Under the pieces are notes generated by a model. The model searched no databases and was not told where the DNA came from. It worked only from the letters and a program-made list of their open reading frames with translations. A stretch of DNA of 33,503 nucleotides from Corallococcus carmarthensis (GTDB taxonomy: Bacteria; Myxococcota; Myxococcia; Myxococcales; Myxococcaceae), in assembly GCF_003611695.1 (NCBI RefSeq), contig NZ_RAWE01000097.1:1-33503 (forward strand), in the 5' to 3' direction. Shown in pieces: positions 8,945-16,163 of the stretch (positions within the stretch are counted from its first letter, which is position 1; each line of letters starts with the position of its first letter). The position numbers and the translations under genes were made by a program.

Positions 8945-9424
8945 ATGGCCGACATGCATTCGCAGCCGTTCGCCGCCGCCGCCGGGGATGACCTGGGGGT
9001 CCGCCTCACGCTGCTCAACGCCGCGCTCGCGACCGAGGTCGTCAGCGTGCGGCGCTACACCCGCCATGCCCTCTCCGTGAGGGGCCCGCATCACGAGGCG
9101 GTGAAGTCCGCGTTCGGCCAGCACGCGCGCGAAGAGCAGGACCACGCACTGAGGCTCGCCGAACGCATCCAGCAACTGGGTGGCCGGCCGGACTTCAACA
9201 TTGGAGGACTCATGTCCAGCGGTGACACCCAGAACGAAGAGGGGCGGACGCTGGTGGAGATGCTCCGCGAGAACCTGGCGGCGGAGCGCGTCGCCATCGA
9301 GACGTACCGCGACCTGATTCCCTACTTCGCGGAGCGCGACCCCACCACGCGGCGGCTGCTGGAGGAGCTCCTCGACGAGGAGGAGGCGCACGCCAACGCC
9401 CTGCATGCCCTGCTGGAGCCTTGA
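8945..9424 (+). CDS. ferritin-like/bacterioferritin-type diiron protein
   Basis: From ATG 8945 this is a 159-residue four-helix protein. Iron-ligand-like residues are spaced as in ferritin-like folds: Glu31 (LATEVVSVRRY), Glu63/Glu64 and His67 (HAREEQDHA), Glu114 (NLAAERVAIETY), and Glu145-147 with His149 (LDEEEAHAN). This is the E...ExxH pattern found twice in bacterioferritin- and Dps-like proteins, so iron storage or peroxide detoxification is likely. An upstream in-frame ATG at 8885 has AGGAGG only one base away, which is too close, and its 20 extra residues look non-coding. The shorter start is therefore chosen, though its ribosome site is weak. The gene is divergent from the helicase gene and convergent with the desaturase gene. 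Confidence 0.75.
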   Translation: MADMHSQPFAAAAGDDLGVRLTLLNAALATEVVSVRRYTRHALSVRGPHHEAVKSAFGQHAREEQDHALRLAERIQQLGGRPDFNIGGLMSSGDTQNEEGRTLVEMLRENLAAERVAIETYRDLIPYFAERDPTTRRLLEELLDEEEAHANALHALLEP

Positions 9425-9448
9425 GACCCCGGCCCGGTGGGTTCCTCG

Positions 9449-9471
9449 GGCGGGTCCCGAACGGACCCGCC
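9449..9471. terminator. hairpin between convergent genes
   Basis: GGCGGGTCC (9449-9457) and GGACCCGCC (9463-9471) form a perfect 9-bp stem with a 5-base loop. It lies between the stops of the ferritin-like gene (9424) and the desaturase gene (9485). There is no T-run, so it may act as a bidirectional, GC-only termination or transcript-stabilising hairpin. Confidence 0.55.
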
Positions 9472-9484
9472 GGGCCGAGGTTCC

Positions 9485-10492
9485 TCAGGTGCCCGGAGAC
9501 AGCTCCGCGTCGCGGTAGCGCACCATCCGCTTCAGCGACGGATCCCACAGGTTCAGCCGCAGGCAGCCCACGATGTCCTTCAGCGTGAGCGTGGTGACAT
9601 GCGGCCCCTGCAGCTCCGGGATGGCCGCCATCGCCTCTGGCAGCCGGTAGAACGGGATGCGCGGGTTGAGGTGGTGCACGTGGTGGTAGCCGATGTTGCC
9701 CGTGAACCACTCCATCACCGGCCCGAAGCGCATGTAGCTGCTGGCCTCCAGCGCCGCGTCCGCGTGGTTCCACGATGCCTCCGGCAGGATGGCCACGTCG
9801 TCGAAGTTGTGCTGCGCGTAGAACAGGTACGTGCCCAGCGCGTACGCGGCGATCAGCGGACCCACGAAGGCGCTGAGATAGACGCCCAGGCCGAAGAAGT
9901 GCCAGACGGCCGCGGACAGGGCCACGTGCATGCCCAGCGCGAGCCCGGACGTCCAGTAGCGCTTCGGGTTCTTCACGAAGGGCTGGAGGCACAGGCTGTA
10001 GAGGAACGCGGTGAAGTAGCCCAGCGTCAACGTCACAGGGTGACGCTCCACCCTGTAGCCCAGGCGCTGCGCCCCCGTGGCCTTGCGCCACTGCTCCGTG
10101 GTCCAGGTGACGAAGGTGCCCGCGGAGTCCGCCGCGATGCGCGCGGTGTTCGCGTGGTGGTGATTGTGTGTGTCATTCCAGATGCGCGCGGGCGTGAGCG
10201 TGAGCAGCCCCTGCACCTGGAAGAGCGCCTTCGCCCACCGGGACTTCGGCAGCAGCGCCCCATGCATCGCGTCGTGGAAGAGGATGAAACAGCGGATGAG
10301 CACCAGCGCTTCGATGAGGCCCCCCACGATGCGCAGCGGCCACCAGGGCGCGGCCGCCGCCAGCGCCACCGCGCCCACGAGCGCGGCATAGGTGGAGACG
10401 AGCGCCCCGATGGAGCGCGCGGTGACTTGTGCCGCGAAGGGACGCGTGCGGGCGATGAGGTCCTTGCTCGACGGCGACGCGGTTCGTTCCAT
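9485..10492 (-). CDS. membrane fatty acid desaturase
   Basis: This 335-residue integral membrane enzyme has three histidine clusters typical of the fatty acid desaturase superfamily: HDAMH at 73-77, HNHHH at 109-113, and HHVHHLNP near 280, plus AQHNFDD before the last box. Hydrophobic segments flank the boxes (ALVGAVALAAAAPWWPL, LALGMHVALSAAVWHFFGLG, FVGPLIAAYALGTYLFY). It should introduce a double bond into membrane acyl chains using a diiron centre and oxygen. The start at ATG 10492 has AGGAG ten bases upstream; the GTG at 10528 would put this site inside the gene. The gene stands alone. Beta-carotene-type hydroxylases and ketolases share the fold, but the box spacing fits a desaturase. Confidence 0.85.
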   Translation of the reverse strand: MERTASPSSKDLIARTRPFAAQVTARSIGALVSTYAALVGAVALAAAAPWWPLRIVGGLIEALVLIRCFILFHDAMHGALLPKSRWAKALFQVQGLLTLTPARIWNDTHNHHHANTARIAADSAGTFVTWTTEQWRKATGAQRLGYRVERHPVTLTLGYFTAFLYSLCLQPFVKNPKRYWTSGLALGMHVALSAAVWHFFGLGVYLSAFVGPLIAAYALGTYLFYAQHNFDDVAILPEASWNHADAALEASSYMRFGPVMEWFTGNIGYHHVHHLNPRIPFYRLPEAMAAIPELQGPHVTTLTLKDIVGCLRLNLWDPSLKRMVRYRDAELSPGT

Positions 10493-10612
10493 GTCGACAG
10501 GGCTCCTGCGGTGACCGCCCGGCGACACACCGGGACGGGCTGACCGTCAGTGTTGTCCCATCCCCATGTCACGGCCGGGTCAGCGGTTCCCACGACACAC
10601 GGCGTGAGCCCT

Positions 10613-10632
10613 TCGCGTCATGGATGACGCGA
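10613..10632 (-). terminator. hairpin after the PPK2 gene
   Basis: TCGCGTCAT (10613-10621) and ATGACGCGA (10624-10632) form a perfect 9-base inverted repeat with a two-base centre. It starts 11 bases beyond the end of the PPK2 coding region. No U-tract follows, so it is a candidate intrinsic hairpin or transcript 3' end only. Confidence 0.45.
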
Positions 10633-10643
10633 GAAGCCGTGTC

Positions 10644-11471
10644 TCAGCGCTTCTTGCGCCAGGCGCGCAGCTCCGCCTTCTTCTGCTTGCCGACCGCGTC
10701 CAGCCGCTCCTGCCACGCTTCACGGTGGGGGCGCAGGGCCTCCGCCACGGCGCGGGCCACCACCAGGTTGCGGTACCACTTGGCGTCCGAGGGCACCAGG
10801 TGCCAGGGCGCATGCTCGGTGGACGTCCGGGCGAAGACGTCTTCGTAGGCGTGCGTGTAGTCCGTCCAGTGCTTGCGGTCCTCCCAGTCACCCGCGGAGA
10901 TCTTCCACGCCTTGCGCGGCTCCTCCTCGCGCGCCAGCAGCCGCTGCTCCTGCTCCGGCTGGCTGATGTGGAGGAAGAACTTGAGGATGAGGGTGCCGTG
11001 CTCCACGAGCAGGGTCTCGAAGTCGCGGATGTGCTGGTAGCGCGACTTCCAGAGCGGCTTGGGGACCAGGTTGTTCACCCGCGCCACGAGCACGTCCTCG
11101 TAGTGCGAGCGGTTGAAGATGGAGAACTCGCCCAGGCGCGGGGCCTCGCGGTGCACGCGCCAGAGGAAGTCGTGCTCCCGCTCCTCCGCGCTGGGCACGC
11201 CAAAGGACGTCACGGTCACCCCGCGCGGGTTGAGGCTGCCCACCACGTGCTTGATGGTGCCGTCCTTGCCGGCGGTGTCGCGCCCCTGCAGGACGATGAG
11301 GACGGAGTTCATCTTCGCGCCCCACAGCAGGTCCTGGAGGTCGAACAGCTCCTCGCCCAGGGCGTCGAACTCGGTCTTCGCCTTCTCCCGGTCCGCCTTC
11401 TTCGGCGGCGCCGTGGGGATGCGCGCCAGCTTCACCTTCGCGCCCTGCTTGTCGTTGCGGATGATGTCCAT
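10644..11471 (-). CDS. PPK2-family polyphosphate kinase/polyphosphate:nucleotide phosphotransferase
   Basis: This 275-residue protein shows Walker A LQGRDTAGKDGT at 61-72 and Walker B FNRSHYEDVLV at about 119-129. Other PPK2 words present are NPRGVTVTSFGVPS, EFSIFNRSHYED, LVPKPLWKSRYQHIRDFE, FFLHISQPEQEQRL and DRKHWTDYTHAYEDVFARTS. PPK2 enzymes move phosphate between polyphosphate and nucleoside mono- or diphosphates. The single-domain length and motif set fit class I or III; which nucleotide is used cannot be read off. The start is ATG 11471, shortly after AGAGGA. The frame extends upstream without a convincing start. It is a single cytoplasmic gene, with hairpin sequence just after its stop. 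Confidence 0.88.
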   Translation of the reverse strand: MDIIRNDKQGAKVKLARIPTAPPKKADREKAKTEFDALGEELFDLQDLLWGAKMNSVLIVLQGRDTAGKDGTIKHVVGSLNPRGVTVTSFGVPSAEEREHDFLWRVHREAPRLGEFSIFNRSHYEDVLVARVNNLVPKPLWKSRYQHIRDFETLLVEHGTLILKFFLHISQPEQEQRLLAREEEPRKAWKISAGDWEDRKHWTDYTHAYEDVFARTSTEHAPWHLVPSDAKWYRNLVVARAVAEALRPHREAWQERLDAVGKQKKAELRAWRKKR

Positions 11472-11583
11472 GGTCCTCTTCGCTCCTGGTGTGGGCCGTA
11501 GCGTGCCCGGAGCGAAGGCGGATTCACACCGTCCCGCGCCAGGACGGCGGCAAAACGTCCGAGTCGAACCTTTCGAGTCTCCC

Positions 11584-12078
11584 TCAGGATGGCGGCCCGG
11601 CCCAGCCGCGAAGCTCATCGAGGTTGCTCAACTCCAGGAGGGCATCTCGACGGTAGCCTTCCAGGTCATCCGTGAGCCAATGCTCTCCCGGCCGTTTCAA
11701 ATGGAAGCGCAACGTGCACGCGTTGCTGCATCCGAGGATGATCACGAATTGCTCATTCGCAGGGAGTACCCGTTGCAACTCCCGGGCAAGCCTCAGACCG
11801 TAGCCCGCCTGATCCTTGAGGCGCAGCCGGCGGGCCCACGGGTCTTCGTCGAACGAGCCCACGAAGTCAGAGACGTGCAGCTTGTTCGCGAAGCACTCGT
11901 AGCCGGTCGCGTCCTGGAAGTCGGGACGAATGAGTGGGGCGCTTTCAGTGGCCGCGCGCCGCAGCACCCAGAAGCCATGCGCCTCGACGACCCCTTCATC
12001 GAGCAGCGCCTGCATCCTGGGCGTGAGCGGGCGCGCCATGACTTCCTGCACCCGCGCGTTGCGCAGATAGGCCCGCAT
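11584..12078 (-). CDS. probable immunity protein of the adjacent lipoprotein toxin
   Basis: About 164 residues, starting MRAYLRNARVQEVMARPLTP at ATG 12078; a TTG at 12081 is equally possible given GAGG just upstream. The start lies 14 bases after the toxin gene's stop, so the two are co-transcribed. The protein is soluble, with no signal peptide or membrane segment. It has recognisable stretches (GFWVLRRAATESAPLI, ATGYECFANKLHVSDF, GYGLRLARELQRVLPANEQF, IILGCSNACTLRFHL, TDDLEGYRRDALLEL) but no family I can name. Cytoplasmic, small and immediately downstream of a toxin-like lipoprotein is the usual place for an immunity gene; the function is inferred from position only. Confidence 0.55.
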   Translation of the reverse strand: MRAYLRNARVQEVMARPLTPRMQALLDEGVVEAHGFWVLRRAATESAPLIRPDFQDATGYECFANKLHVSDFVGSFDEDPWARRLRLKDQAGYGLRLARELQRVLPANEQFVIILGCSNACTLRFHLKRPGEHWLTDDLEGYRRDALLELSNLDELRGWAGPPS

Positions 12079-12092
12079 CAACGCGTTGGTCC

Positions 12093-12530
12093 TCAAGGTG
12101 GCACCTCTCCCAGGTAGTACAGCCCCTTCTCCACGGACGAGGCAAACTTCGCGTCCGTCTTGAGCAATTCGTTCACCCAGCGGGGCGCGTTCGCGAAGCT
12201 CCTGGAGGCGGGATCGTACAGGTACTTCGCACCCGTCTGAGCGTCCTGGAAATGGAGCTGCCCGGGACGAACGCCGGGCGCTGGGTTCTCGACGTCGAGA
12301 CGGATCCTCCCCTGCTTCCAGAGCGTCTTGCTGTCGATGCGGGCTCCGCGCGCGCCCAACATCCGCTGGGCCGGCGCGTCCGCGCCGCAGGCCTCGTACT
12401 GCCCTGGATGCCGCTTCAGGCAGCACGAGACAGTGCTGTCTGACTGGTTGCACTCGCTGGAAATGATCGCGGCCCCACATCCAAGGCCGCAGGACAGCAG
12501 GAACAACACCAGCCATCGGATGACAGGCAT
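12093..12530 (-). CDS. lipoprotein toxin-like protein (SitA-like)
   Basis: This 145-residue protein has a ribosome site GGGAG five bases before its ATG. The N-terminus MPVIRWLVLFLLSCGLGCGA is a lipoprotein signal, with lipobox GLGC around residue 18. Several cysteines follow (SECNQSDSTVSCCLKRHPGQ). The C-terminal half (about residues 75-145) contains RLDVENPAPGVRPGQLHFQD, KYLYDPASRSFANAPRWVNE and ASSVEKGLYYLGE. The RPGQ-HFQ / K-Y-YDP / KGL-YLGE pattern is one I associate with C-terminal nuclease-type domains of polymorphic toxins. Myxobacterial SitA proteins are lipoproteins with variable toxic C-termini that pass between cells by outer-membrane exchange, with an immunity gene immediately downstream, as here. 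Assignment to that system is inference. Confidence 0.6.
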   Translation of the reverse strand: MPVIRWLVLFLLSCGLGCGAAIISSECNQSDSTVSCCLKRHPGQYEACGADAPAQRMLGARGARIDSKTLWKQGRIRLDVENPAPGVRPGQLHFQDAQTGAKYLYDPASRSFANAPRWVNELLKTDAKFASSVEKGLYYLGEVPP

Positions 12531-12761
12531 GGGCTCTCCCGGCCGTGAGGTTCAGCAGGCCACCCGGGAGCATGCGCATGGACGTGCCACGCCAAGCCGC
12601 GATGCGGCCGGAAAGGCGTCCGCCGCTCGACGGCGTCCTGGACTCACCGCCCGGCACGCAACGGATGGGGCCGGCCCCAGGGCATGCCACGCTTCTTCGC
12701 GGTGACACGAAGAAGGGCGCGCGGTGTTCCCCTGCCATCACGGCACATGGGAGGGGAACAC

Positions 12762-14198
12762 ATGGCAGGACATCGATTCATCGCGCGCACCGTGGGGGCC
12801 ATCGCGCTCGCCGGGCTCGCGGGCTGCACCGACACCGCGGTACCCGTGGAAGCCACCGCCGAGCTCGCGACGTCCCAGGCGGAGCTGGCGTCCGTGGCCC
12901 AGGCGGCCGCCGGCAGGAAGCACTTCCAGGAGGCCCTGCCCGGCACCAACGGGCGCTCCTGCGCGACGTGCCACGTGCTCGCGGACAACACCGCGCTCAC
13001 GCCCGCGCACGTGGAGGCCCTCTGGGCCCGGAACCCCGCGGATCCGCTCTTCCACCGCATCGACGCGGACGACCCCACCGCCCCCGTGCCCACCTATGAG
13101 CACTTGAAGAAGGGCCTGGTGCGCGTGGTGCTCCCCCTCCCCGCGAACATGGATGTCATTGACGTGCAGGGGAACGTCGTCACCGCGCCGGACCGCAAGG
13201 TGTCCGTCTGGCGCGCCGTGCCTAGCATCGCCGACACCGGCTTCTCCGGGCCCTTCCAGGCCGACGGCCGCGAAACCGACCTGGTCACCCAGGCCCAGAG
13301 CGCCGTCACCAGCCACAGCCTGGGCGGGACCGTGGCGCTCCCCGTGCTCCAGCGCATCGCCGCGTTCGAGCGCAGCGTGTTCAGCTCCCCCCGCGCCCGC
13401 TTCGTGTCGGAGCTGCTGGAGCTGGGATGGCCGCTGAGCACCATCCCGGATCCGGACGCCCTGCTCCTGCTCGATGCCTCCGAGCGGCGCGGCCGCGACG
13501 TCTACAACCTGGCCTGCGAGGCCTGCCACGGCGGCCGCACCCGCAACCGCATCGTGGACCGCGCCACGCACGACATCGCCTTCTATGCCCTCAAGCCCGA
13601 CGGCAACATCCAGCACATCATCGGGCCCGACGGCCGGCCCCAGCGCGTCTACGTGCCCCGCCCCCACAGCGAGTTCCTCAACGCCGGCTACGCGTACATG
13701 ACCTATCTGGGACAGCGCGGCGTCGTGCCCCTCTACAACACGTCCGTCGGCTTCCCCCAGTACCGCTTCCGCTTCTACACGGACGGCACGCGCCAGCATC
13801 ACGTCACCGACCTGCCACCCATCCCCGTCACCGCGAGCGGCGACCCGAATGACATCAACCCCGCCCTGGATGAAAACGGCGCGCCCATCGTGGGTCCCGC
13901 GCTCGCCGCCCAGTGGTACTCCACCGACCCTGGCCGCGCGCTGATCACCGGCGACCCCGCGGAGTTCGAGGCCTTCGACGTGCCGTCCCTGCGCGGCATC
14001 GCCCGGACCGCGCCGTACTTCCACGACAACAGCCACGCCACGCTCACGGACGCGGTGGACACCTACAGCCGCTTCATCCTCCCGGGCATTCCCACGGTGG
14101 TCCTGCCGCAGCACCCGCCCGAGTTCCCAGGCGGGCCGCCGGAGTCCCTCACCCCGGCGCAGAAGCAGGACCTGCTGCGCTTCCTCCAGCGGTTGTGA
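12762..14198 (+). CDS. di-haem cytochrome c peroxidase-like lipoprotein
   Basis: From ATG 12762 this is a 478-residue protein with GGAGGGG five bases upstream. The N-terminus MAGHRFIARTVGAIALAGLA then GC gives a lipoprotein signal with Cys22. Two c-type haem motifs are seen: CATCH at 67-71 and CEACH at 252-256. The sequence between and after them (WRAVPSIADTGFSGPFQADG, ERRGRDVYNLACEACHGG, FEAFDVPSLRGIARTAPYFH, SHATLTDAVDTYSRFI) follows the cytochrome c peroxidase/MauG family plan. The PxLR-G-APYFHxxS-L-DAV block is especially typical. It is likely a periplasmic-facing, membrane-anchored enzyme reducing hydrogen peroxide or oxidising a protein partner. At 478 residues it is longer than classic CcpA, so substrate specificity is open. 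Confidence 0.85.
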   Translation: MAGHRFIARTVGAIALAGLAGCTDTAVPVEATAELATSQAELASVAQAAAGRKHFQEALPGTNGRSCATCHVLADNTALTPAHVEALWARNPADPLFHRIDADDPTAPVPTYEHLKKGLVRVVLPLPANMDVIDVQGNVVTAPDRKVSVWRAVPSIADTGFSGPFQADGRETDLVTQAQSAVTSHSLGGTVALPVLQRIAAFERSVFSSPRARFVSELLELGWPLSTIPDPDALLLLDASERRGRDVYNLACEACHGGRTRNRIVDRATHDIAFYALKPDGNIQHIIGPDGRPQRVYVPRPHSEFLNAGYAYMTYLGQRGVVPLYNTSVGFPQYRFRFYTDGTRQHHVTDLPPIPVTASGDPNDINPALDENGAPIVGPALAAQWYSTDPGRALITGDPAEFEAFDVPSLRGIARTAPYFHDNSHATLTDAVDTYSRFILPGIPTVVLPQHPPEFPGGPPESLTPAQKQDLLRFLQRL

Positions 14199-14205
14199 GG
14201 GCCCT

Positions 14206-14691
14206 TCAGCGCCGCCACTCCAGCTCCGGCGCCGGCACCCGGGGCGGAGGCGGCAGGAAGGTGTGCGCCAGCCCCCGCAGGCCCCGCGCGAAGAGCTCCT
14301 CGCGGATCCACTGGCACAGCGCCGCCGCCTCGCCCTCGTGCCCGGGCGTCAGGCTGAAGGTCGCGTGCCACTCCACGAAGGTCTGCCCGGTCGCCGTCAC
14401 CGGCGTCACCCGCAGCTTCGCCACGAAGTCGCGCACCGGCAGCGGCCCCTCCAGCATCTCGTAGGCATAGCTGCGCGCATTCGGGTCGTACGCCAACCGG
14501 GCCTCCAGGTACACCTCGCCGTCGCGCGTGGTGAGCCTGCGCAGGGGCCCGGGGCCGGGCTCGGGACGCGTCACCCGCTCGCTGGAGACGATGCCCGGGT
14601 GCCAGCGCGGAAGGCTGTCAAAGCCTCCCACACGGTCCCAGACCACGTCGGCGGGTGCCTGGATGAGCTGACTCGCATAGGCCTCGGCCAT
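14206..14691 (-). CDS. SRPBCC (START/polyketide cyclase-like) protein
   Basis: 161 residues from ATG 14691, preceded by GAGG at a spacing of five. Upstream ATGs at 14715 and 14721 add residues without a better site. The opening AEAYASQLIQAPADVVWDRV and the phrase FDSLPRWHPGIVSSERV are the characteristic first strand and helix of the SRPBCC ligand-binding fold. VYLEARLAYDPNARSYAYEM and FVEWHATFSLTPGHEGEA are the later strands. Proteins of this family bind hydrophobic ligands or act as small cyclases or aromatase-like enzymes. Nothing here indicates the ligand. It is convergent with the cytochrome c peroxidase gene, with only seven bases between stops. Confidence 0.8.
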   Translation of the reverse strand: MAEAYASQLIQAPADVVWDRVGGFDSLPRWHPGIVSSERVTRPEPGPGPLRRLTTRDGEVYLEARLAYDPNARSYAYEMLEGPLPVRDFVAKLRVTPVTATGQTFVEWHATFSLTPGHEGEAAALCQWIREELFARGLRGLAHTFLPPPPRVPAPELEWRR

Positions 14692-15156
14692 CAGTGCCTC
14701 ACGTCGTTCGTGCATGGACATGGTCAAGAAGGGGCTCCGCGCTGAGGGTGGCCATGCGTCTGGAGGGCGCCCAACCGTCCACGGGCGGGCCTCCGGGCGC
14801 AGGGCGTGCCCCCTCGCGCAAGAGCGTGTTCCCGTCAGGCCGTTCGGCCCTGGAAGCCCTCGCAAAGCCATACAGCCAACGAACACCGTTCCCCACCGCG
14901 TCGATTCGTACCCATGCCGCCCCCCCATGTCAGGCATTGAGGCGCGTGATGTGGATCAAGGACGGCGGGGGCGAAATCGTCCAAAAGGGCTGTTCCTGGC
15001 GGTCCGCATCCCGGGCCAGTGCGCGTGTGGCCTCGCGATCACCGGTCTGGCTGGGGGGACTCGTCCGCCAGGGCATGGGACTTCGGGGTGTGAAGCATTG
15101 TCCCGGCATGGGTGTTGAAAGCGCATGGCGCATGCCCCTTGCCGAGGAGATGCCCG
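14692..15156. other. intergenic region of about 460 bp
   Basis: This divergent spacer separates the SRPBCC gene and the OsmC-like gene and should hold both promoters. I found no clear -35/-10 pair, no correctly spaced -24/-12 element, no RNA gene and no strong repeat. Open frames in it lack coding character. Confidence 0.5.
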
Positions 15157-15789
15157 ATGACCTCCGCTTCCATTACCGAGTACGAAACTCGCCTCTATTG
15201 GCAGGGAGAACGGGGCGCGGTGCTGACGAGCGACCGTGCGCCCCCTGTTCCGATTGGCTGTCCACTGGGCAACCAGGAGGGCGGGCCCGGGGACGGACGC
15301 TGGGACCCGGAGGCGCTGCTGGTGGGCGCGGTGGAGGGGCGCACGCTGCATGCGTTCCTGGACGGGGCCCGGGAGGCGGGCGTGGGCGTGCTCTTCTACC
15401 AGAGCTGCGCCACGGCCCGGCTGGTGGGCGCAGGCCCTGATCAGGCCGCCCGGTTCACCGACCTCATCGTCCGGCCCCATGTCGCCGTGGCCAGCGCGCG
15501 GGAGGCGGAGGACGTCCGCCAGCTCTTCGCCCGGCTGCCCGCGCGCTGCTTCCCCAGCTCCATGCTCCAGCTCACCCCGCGCATCGAGCCGGTGGTGGAG
15601 GTCTGGGCCCAGGCCCGGCAGGGGGACGCCGGGGCACCTGTCGGAAACCGCGCACCCGCGAGCGGCGCGGCGGAAGCGGCGGTTCCCTGGGCGGCCGGCG
15701 TGCGCAGTGTGGAAGGACATGCCGACGAATCCACAGACGAACCCGCCCACGAAGCCGGTGAAGGAACCGGATCCGAAGCCCACGCCTGA
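15157..15789 (+). CDS. OsmC-like protein lacking one of the two usual cysteines
   Basis: 210 residues from ATG 15157, seven bases after GAGGAG. The segments TRLYWQGERGAVLTSDRAPP, WDPEALLVGAVEGRTLHAFL, AGVGVLFYQSCATARLV and LPARCFPSSMLQL follow the OsmC/Ohr fold order. In OsmC-family peroxidases one catalytic Cys sits in the helix after NPEELLAAA-G-C; here that position is Arg62 (VEGR). The second conserved Cys is present as Cys131 (RCFPSS). This suggests either a non-peroxidase member or altered chemistry. After about residue 165 the sequence becomes Ala/Glu-rich and unconserved in character, and its last 71 bases overlap a proline-rich gene in another frame. Confidence 0.7.
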   Translation: MTSASITEYETRLYWQGERGAVLTSDRAPPVPIGCPLGNQEGGPGDGRWDPEALLVGAVEGRTLHAFLDGAREAGVGVLFYQSCATARLVGAGPDQAARFTDLIVRPHVAVASAREAEDVRQLFARLPARCFPSSMLQLTPRIEPVVEVWAQARQGDAGAPVGNRAPASGAAEAAVPWAAGVRSVEGHADESTDEPAHEAGEGTGSEAHA

Positions 15790-15967
15790 GATTGAACCGC
15801 CCCGGCCTTCCGTGCCGGAGAAGGACCCGCCGCCGGGAGAGCCCCGGCGCCGGGAACCGCCACCTCCCCAGCAGGACCCGGAGATCGCGCCGGGCATCCA
15901 GGACCCACCCGCGCACGACCCCAACCAGCCGGGGCCGCCGAAGATCATCGCGGGGCCGGCCGTCTGA
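15719..15967 (+). CDS. small proline-rich hypothetical protein
   Basis: 82 residues from ATG 15719, opening MPTNPQTNPPTKPVKEPDPK and continuing with PRPSVPEKDPPPGEPRRREP to IIAGPAV. About one third of residues are proline, with alternating acidic and basic residues, so it is probably unfolded. There is no signal peptide or membrane segment. It begins inside the 3' end of the OsmC-like gene in another frame (71-base overlap), with GGAAGG very close to the ATG. The composition is distinctly protein-like rather than a frame shadow. I do not recognise a family. Confidence 0.55.
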   Translation: MPTNPQTNPPTKPVKEPDPKPTPEIEPPRPSVPEKDPPPGEPRRREPPPPQQDPEIAPGIQDPPAHDPNQPGPPKIIAGPAV

Positions 15968-16163
15968 GATTGCACACGTCCGCGCGGCGCGGCCTCGTGG
16001 GTTCCCACAGGGTTCGCGCACCGCGCGTTCGTCCGGGTTCCCCCTGGAGGGGAGACCTTGCGGTCCGCACTGGACCTTCGTCCAACGCTTCCGTGGGATG
16101 GGGTCAGCCGACGATGCAAGTCGATGCGAGGAATCATAGAGTGAGGTGCGTTCCGCGCGCACC

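Noticed and set aside
15123-15140. Sigma-54 promoter before the OsmC-like gene (TGGC...TTGC)
   Set aside because: The spacing between GG and GC is two bases longer than the -24/-12 consensus.
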